Below, in pieces: positions 60,254-64,000 of a stretch of DNA of 64,000 bases. The notes under the pieces were generated by a model. It saw only the letters and a list, made by a program, of their open reading frames with translations. It made no database searches and was not told the origin of the DNA. The position numbers and the translations under genes were made by a program. Numbering within the stretch: the first letter of the stretch is position 1; every line of letters begins with the position of its first letter. The DNA is from an uncultured Bacteroidales bacterium (GTDB lineage: Bacteria; Bacteroidota; Bacteroidia; Bacteroidales; Muribaculaceae), in the NCBI GenBank assembly GCA_947573135.1, contig CANPDU010000001.1:124001-188000 (forward strand), given 5' to 3'.

Positions 60254-61927
60254 ATGAACAAGATATATAAAAATATAGCTTTTGCGGCAGCGCTTCTTGT
60301 GTCGGCAAGTTCTTGCAATGATGTGCTCGACCTCAACGACACTTCTACTTTCGGAGACATTTCTGTCTGGAGCAGCGAGGCAAATGCCGACGCCTATGTG
60401 ACCGCAGCCTACAAGACTTTCAGCGATCAGTCAAATGTTTTTGTCAAGAGCAGATTTTATGACAGCTACAGTGATCTGATAAAGTCAAATATGTGGTGGG
60501 TCGAGCCGTTCAATCAGGCACTCCTCGATCAGTCGGCGTTCAGTAGCGGCAATGCAGGTCTTTTTGACTGCTGGAGCGCGGCATACGGCCGCATCAAGCG
60601 TACCAACAGCATGCTCAATGACCTCGAGCGTTACGGTCAGAAATGGGGCGAAGAGTGGTATAATATCCGCCGCGCCGAAGGCCGTTTCTGTAACGCAATC
60701 AACTACTTCTTCCTCGCCCGCGTCTACGGAGGCGTTGTGCTCCGCACCGACCACTCCGGCGGCGGCGGCTGGCTCGATGACGGAGCTTACGAGCAGGATA
60801 AGCATCGTGCCCGCATCAGCGAAGCTGATACTTATAAGTATATTCTCGACGAACTTCAGTGGTGTGCCGAAAATCTTCCCGAATCATGGCCTGATGCATG
60901 GGAAGGCCGTGCTACAAAAGGCACCGCTTACGCGTTTATATCGCGTATCGCTCTCTATGCGCAGGAATGGGAAACTGCCGCCAAAGCCGCCGAGGAATGT
61001 GCAAAATATTATGATCTTGTGCCCGACTATGCCAAGCTATTTGACGTAGGTTCCGGTCAGGACAACAGCAAGGAGATCATCTTCAGCATCAAGGGCGCTA
61101 AAGGCGTGATCAGGAATGGCTTTGACGGTGAAAACCGTCCCTACGGTGACCGCTCCGTTTATAACACCCAGACTCAGGGTTACAACAACCCGACCGCTGA
61201 ACTTGTCGACATGTATGAGTTTAAGGACGGAACTGCTTTTGACTGGAACACTTATAGCGCAACTCACGCTGACCCGTACACTGACCGCGAACCGCGTTTC
61301 CACGCAACTGTTATGTACAATGGCGCGCCGTGGGAAGGCCGTAAAATCCAGACTTATGTCGGCGGCACTGACGAGTATCGCGACTTCAGCATTGAAAATG
61401 CAGCCGACGGCCATACTGTGACAGGTTATTATCTCCGCAAATATCTGCAGGAAGGCAACACATCGTTCCCGACTGACGGCAGCTACAACACCGATATCGT
61501 GATCCGTTACGGTGAAGTGCTCCTTAACAAGGCTGAGGCTCTCGCCCAGAGCGGCAACATCCCTGACGCGCTTACCGCCCTCAATAAGGTTCGCGGCCGC
61601 GTGGGTCTTCCAGCTAAGACTATGGCTGATGCTTCGACACTCGACAGATTTATGGAACTTCTCCGCCACGAGCGCTGCGTAGAGCTCGCGGGTGAAGGTC
61701 TCCGCATCTGGGATCTCCGCCGCTGGCGTCTCGCCGAGAACGTGATCAACGGCAAGAATGCCCACGGTCACAAGATCACACGTCAGTCAGACGGCACTTA
61801 TAAGTATGAAGTAGTAGATGTCGATGCCGGCCGCAAACGCATCTTCCTGCCTCACTACTATTATCTGTCACTGCCTACGGGTGAACTGTCGCAGAACAAT
61901 CTCTGCGAAAACAATCCGGTTTGGTAA
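60254..61927 (+). CDS. SusD/RagB-family surface glycan-binding lipoprotein
   Basis: The 557-residue lipoprotein (SASSCND, Cys about 21) caps the SusC barrel and binds substrate. Typical marks are DLNDTSTFGD at the start, the helical TPR-like SusD core, YAFISRIALYAQEWETAA, the ITAE-type strand region, and the C-terminal RHERCVELAGEGLRIWDLRRW common to the family. It starts 18 nt after the SusC stop. Confidence 0.95.
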   Translation: MNKIYKNIAFAAALLVSASSCNDVLDLNDTSTFGDISVWSSEANADAYVTAAYKTFSDQSNVFVKSRFYDSYSDLIKSNMWWVEPFNQALLDQSAFSSGNAGLFDCWSAAYGRIKRTNSMLNDLERYGQKWGEEWYNIRRAEGRFCNAINYFFLARVYGGVVLRTDHSGGGGWLDDGAYEQDKHRARISEADTYKYILDELQWCAENLPESWPDAWEGRATKGTAYAFISRIALYAQEWETAAKAAEECAKYYDLVPDYAKLFDVGSGQDNSKEIIFSIKGAKGVIRNGFDGENRPYGDRSVYNTQTQGYNNPTAELVDMYEFKDGTAFDWNTYSATHADPYTDREPRFHATVMYNGAPWEGRKIQTYVGGTDEYRDFSIENAADGHTVTGYYLRKYLQEGNTSFPTDGSYNTDIVIRYGEVLLNKAEALAQSGNIPDALTALNKVRGRVGLPAKTMADASTLDRFMELLRHERCVELAGEGLRIWDLRRWRLAENVINGKNAHGHKITRQSDGTYKYEVVDVDAGRKRIFLPHYYYLSLPTGELSQNNLCENNPVW

Positions 61928-61963
61928 CCAATCTTATTTTCAGTATTAACATTGACAATGACA

Positions 61964-62407
61964 ATGAAAAAGATAATTAAAAGCACTTTGATCGCTCTTT
62001 TCGCCTGCGTGATGGCGAGTGCATTCTCAGGTTGCAAGGAAGCCGATCCGGAATTTGTGCACACTGATAATCTCATCAATCAGCTGTTCCTGAGCACCAC
62101 GCTTCAGGGCACACAGCATGCATTTACCATCGACGAATATGATGCCGACGGCAACAAAGTGGAAGGCAGCGTGACCGCAGAAATGGTCGATGGCGGATAC
62201 GGCATCGCTCACATCGAGTTTCCCCTTGCTCAGTTCGACGAAATTGACCTTACAAAAGTCTTTCTGGTCGCTCATGTAAGCTATGACGTGATCATCACTC
62301 CCGGTCTTCAGGGTGTGCATGACATCACCGGCGACGGCATCGTCATCGACGTCAGAGGCGGCAACGGCAAGGTGCGTAAATATCGTATCTACGGTACTTT
62401 TGAATAA
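61964..62407 (+). CDS. Small lipoprotein of the SusCD locus
   Basis: The 147-residue lipoprotein has a lipobox (SAFSGC, Cys about 23) and an all-beta body (FTIDEYDADGNKVEGSVTAEM, VSYDVIITPGLQGVHDITGDGIVIDV) with a pattern seen in DUF5018-like or DUF1735-like surface proteins of such loci. It is likely a surface glycan-binding or accessory factor. I use ATG 61964 (MKKIIK), because the track start is TTG at 61952 and the ATG-AAA-AAG form fits lipoprotein signals. Confidence 0.75.
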   Translation: MKKIIKSTLIALFACVMASAFSGCKEADPEFVHTDNLINQLFLSTTLQGTQHAFTIDEYDADGNKVEGSVTAEMVDGGYGIAHIEFPLAQFDEIDLTKVFLVAHVSYDVIITPGLQGVHDITGDGIVIDVRGGNGKVRKYRIYGTFE

Positions 62408-62426
62408 CTGATAAGCCTTTAACGGT

Positions 62427-63896
62427 ATGAAATTTACCAATTTGATCATATCAGCGGCGATTTGCCTGGGCGGCGCGTGCGGACTGGTTTCGTGCAGCGA
62501 TTTTGACTACGACGAGCAGCTCGAACGCACTGACATAAGCGAATTTTCGGTAAAGAGCGTCGGCGGCACTGTCTACAAGTCGACGATCGATGGCGATGTG
62601 ATCACAATCAAGGTCAATCCCATGGCCGACGTAGAGACTGAGCTGAAGGGTGCTATGCCATACTTCTATCTGCCGATGGGCGCTACTTGTGCGCCATCGC
62701 CGGTCGACCCTCAGGACTTCACTAAGGATGTCACTTATACCGTCACTTCAGGCAACGGAAAGAATCAACGTGTCTACACCGTCAAGTGGGGACCGAGTGA
62801 TCCGTTGCCCGACGGGGCCGGTTTCTCGATGGCCCGTCAGTTGTGCGAAGCGTTCTTCCCCGATCTCGGCTATCCGGGTGAGAAAGACAACTTCAACTTT
62901 GCTGACTCGCGTCTCTATGGCGACCTGAACGGTTATGTGGCCTTTTGCGGTAACGATCATATCGTACTCATGGCCCGTCAGTATTCAGATCCCGCATTCT
63001 CTGATCCGGCTCTGAACGTCCAGAATGTTGATCTTGCTTTTAAGGTGTTCGACGCTGACGATCTCAGTCAGGCCGGCAACCTTAACACAGGTTCGCTCGA
63101 CATCCGGCAGATCAAGGCTATTACCTCCGACTGGCAGGGAACGACCGTCGCTGTCGTCAAAAACGGCAACAAGGGTGAGTTCTACTACTGGGAGCGCTAT
63201 ACCGACGCTCCGACGCTCCTTGCCTCGACCGACGAAGATGTGGCTCCGGCGACCGATGGATCCAACTATATTCAGGTGGCCGGCGACATCACAGGCATTG
63301 CCAATATTACAGTCAATGCTCCGCGTGACATCGACGGGTCACAGTATATGATCCACGTTGAAAACGGTGTGATAACTGACACCCAGCTTATTAAGACCGG
63401 TTATCGCAGCGACGACGGAAATGGTTTCCAGATGATATCGCCGCTTAAACCCGATCTCAGATGCAGTTATCTCATCGGTGACACCGAAGGCAACGCTGCA
63501 AGCTCTATCAGAGTCTATGCCAACACTAACCGAGGCAACACTAAAGTCACTATGCCCGCAGTTCTTCAGAACATGTGGGAGGCTTGGTGGGTCGGTACAG
63601 GCGTGGCTCTTGCGCGCGGAGGCGCCCGTCGTCCATATGTATCGTCGATGTATATCAACGGCAAATACTATGGAGCTGTCATGCTCGGAACCGGTTGGTG
63701 GTGGCACAATGATATCGCCGATATCGATGACCTCACCACTCGCGTCGAGGGAACGGCTCAGTCATATGTCGTCAACTGCACGTGGAGCTTCGGCGGAACT
63801 TGCGACTGGTATTATGATCCGGAGACAAAGGAAGCCCGTTGGGTGACTTATACCGACCGTCATGGTATCAATACTGCAGCCATAACCTGCTACTAA
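62427..63896 (+). CDS. DUF5018-like lipoprotein of the SusCD locus
   Basis: The 489-residue lipoprotein has a lipobox (GLVSC, Cys about 23), an N-terminal Ig-like DUF5018 region (EFSVKSVGGTVYKSTIDGDVITIKV with YTVTSGNGKNQRVYTVKW), and a long beta-propeller-like C-terminal part that ends in Trp-rich stretches (GTGWWWHND). Such proteins commonly act as surface glycan-binding proteins next to SusD. No catalytic motif is seen. Confidence 0.78.
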   Translation: MKFTNLIISAAICLGGACGLVSCSDFDYDEQLERTDISEFSVKSVGGTVYKSTIDGDVITIKVNPMADVETELKGAMPYFYLPMGATCAPSPVDPQDFTKDVTYTVTSGNGKNQRVYTVKWGPSDPLPDGAGFSMARQLCEAFFPDLGYPGEKDNFNFADSRLYGDLNGYVAFCGNDHIVLMARQYSDPAFSDPALNVQNVDLAFKVFDADDLSQAGNLNTGSLDIRQIKAITSDWQGTTVAVVKNGNKGEFYYWERYTDAPTLLASTDEDVAPATDGSNYIQVAGDITGIANITVNAPRDIDGSQYMIHVENGVITDTQLIKTGYRSDDGNGFQMISPLKPDLRCSYLIGDTEGNAASSIRVYANTNRGNTKVTMPAVLQNMWEAWWVGTGVALARGGARRPYVSSMYINGKYYGAVMLGTGWWWHNDIADIDDLTTRVEGTAQSYVVNCTWSFGGTCDWYYDPETKEARWVTYTDRHGINTAAITCY

Positions 63897-63909
63897 TGTA
63901 ACTTAGCGT

Positions 63910-64000
63910 ATGATAACGATCATGAATATCAGAAATCATATCATCGGTGCAGCAGCGATCGCAATCGCGTTATCGGCGTGCAGCGACAATGCGTTGGACC
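63910..64000 (+). CDS. Lipoprotein, 5' end only, next gene of the SusCD locus
   Basis: The reading frame opens at ATG 63910 (or the second ATG at 63922) and runs to the window edge. It begins with MNIRNHIIGAAAIAIALSAC, a clear lipoprotein signal with Cys. The rest lies outside the window. It is probably a further surface protein or enzyme of the locus. Confidence 0.7.
   Translation, partial: MITIMNIRNHIIGAAAIAIALSACSDNALD

Noticed and set aside
1-64000. tRNA or rRNA genes
   Set aside because: No cloverleaf-like sequence or rRNA-like stretch was recognised in any intergenic region; a dedicated scan was not possible.

Overview
The window looks like chromosomal DNA of a gut-type Bacteroidota, most likely order Bacteroidales and plausibly family Muribaculaceae. 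The order call rests on what can be seen: a SusC/SusD pair followed by lipoproteins, repeated -7 boxes of the Bacteroidales type (TAnnTTTG), DUF1573, DUF4384 and CHASE2 proteins, and the L32-FabH-Era-Der order. The family call is inference. GC content is moderate to high and visibly higher between about 12 and 33 kb than in the caspase operon at 42-52 kb (judged by eye). No rRNA, tRNA, integrase, transposase or CRISPR array was recognised.

Layout. 0-10.6 kb: a LolC/E-like permease (cut by the window edge) and rbfA; an aminotransferase; an OxyR-type regulator with its own operator, divergent from a 4Fe-4S membrane protein; an ECF sigma factor; and a tightly packed operon of S24 repressor, rnhB, trmB, mrp, aroQ and a GH3-family enzyme. 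10.7-19.3 kb: a DUF1846 protein, a complete RND efflux operon and a six-hairpin glycosidase-like protein. 19.4-33.2 kb: two phage-derived operons, one on each strand. The left one encodes an intact large terminase and an unknown 832-residue protein. The right one encodes a small acidic protein, a major capsid protein, a putative connector and a portal, followed by two small genes of unknown function. Four ordinary-looking chromosomal genes lie between them. Both operons start from near-identical promoter/operator modules, so they look like one co-regulated capsid and packaging system rather than random prophage debris. 33-41.8 kb: a four-helix-bundle protein, an esterase, a YqeY-like protein, serS, a LEA-like lipoprotein, and a phosphate-flavoured group (Na/Pi cotransporter, orphan response regulator, alkaline phosphatase).

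42-52 kb: a seven-gene minus-strand operon whose products nearly all carry export signals: CHASE2 membrane protein, FecR-like protein (frameshifted), beta-propeller-like protein, TPR-caspase, DUF4384 protein, small exported protein, transglutaminase-like protein. This is a second candidate for an undescribed system, an envelope-located caspase module. 52-56.5 kb: housekeeping genes (DUF177, rpmF, fabH, era, der). 56.5-64 kb: a tandem repeat element, then a polysaccharide-utilisation-type locus (SusC, SusD, three lipoproteins, the last cut by the window edge).

Several repeat families are scattered through the window: 9-bp-period arrays of two types, one also inside a coding region; a 161-bp-period tandem element with a third, shorter inverted copy elsewhere; and three 33-bp-spaced direct repeats.
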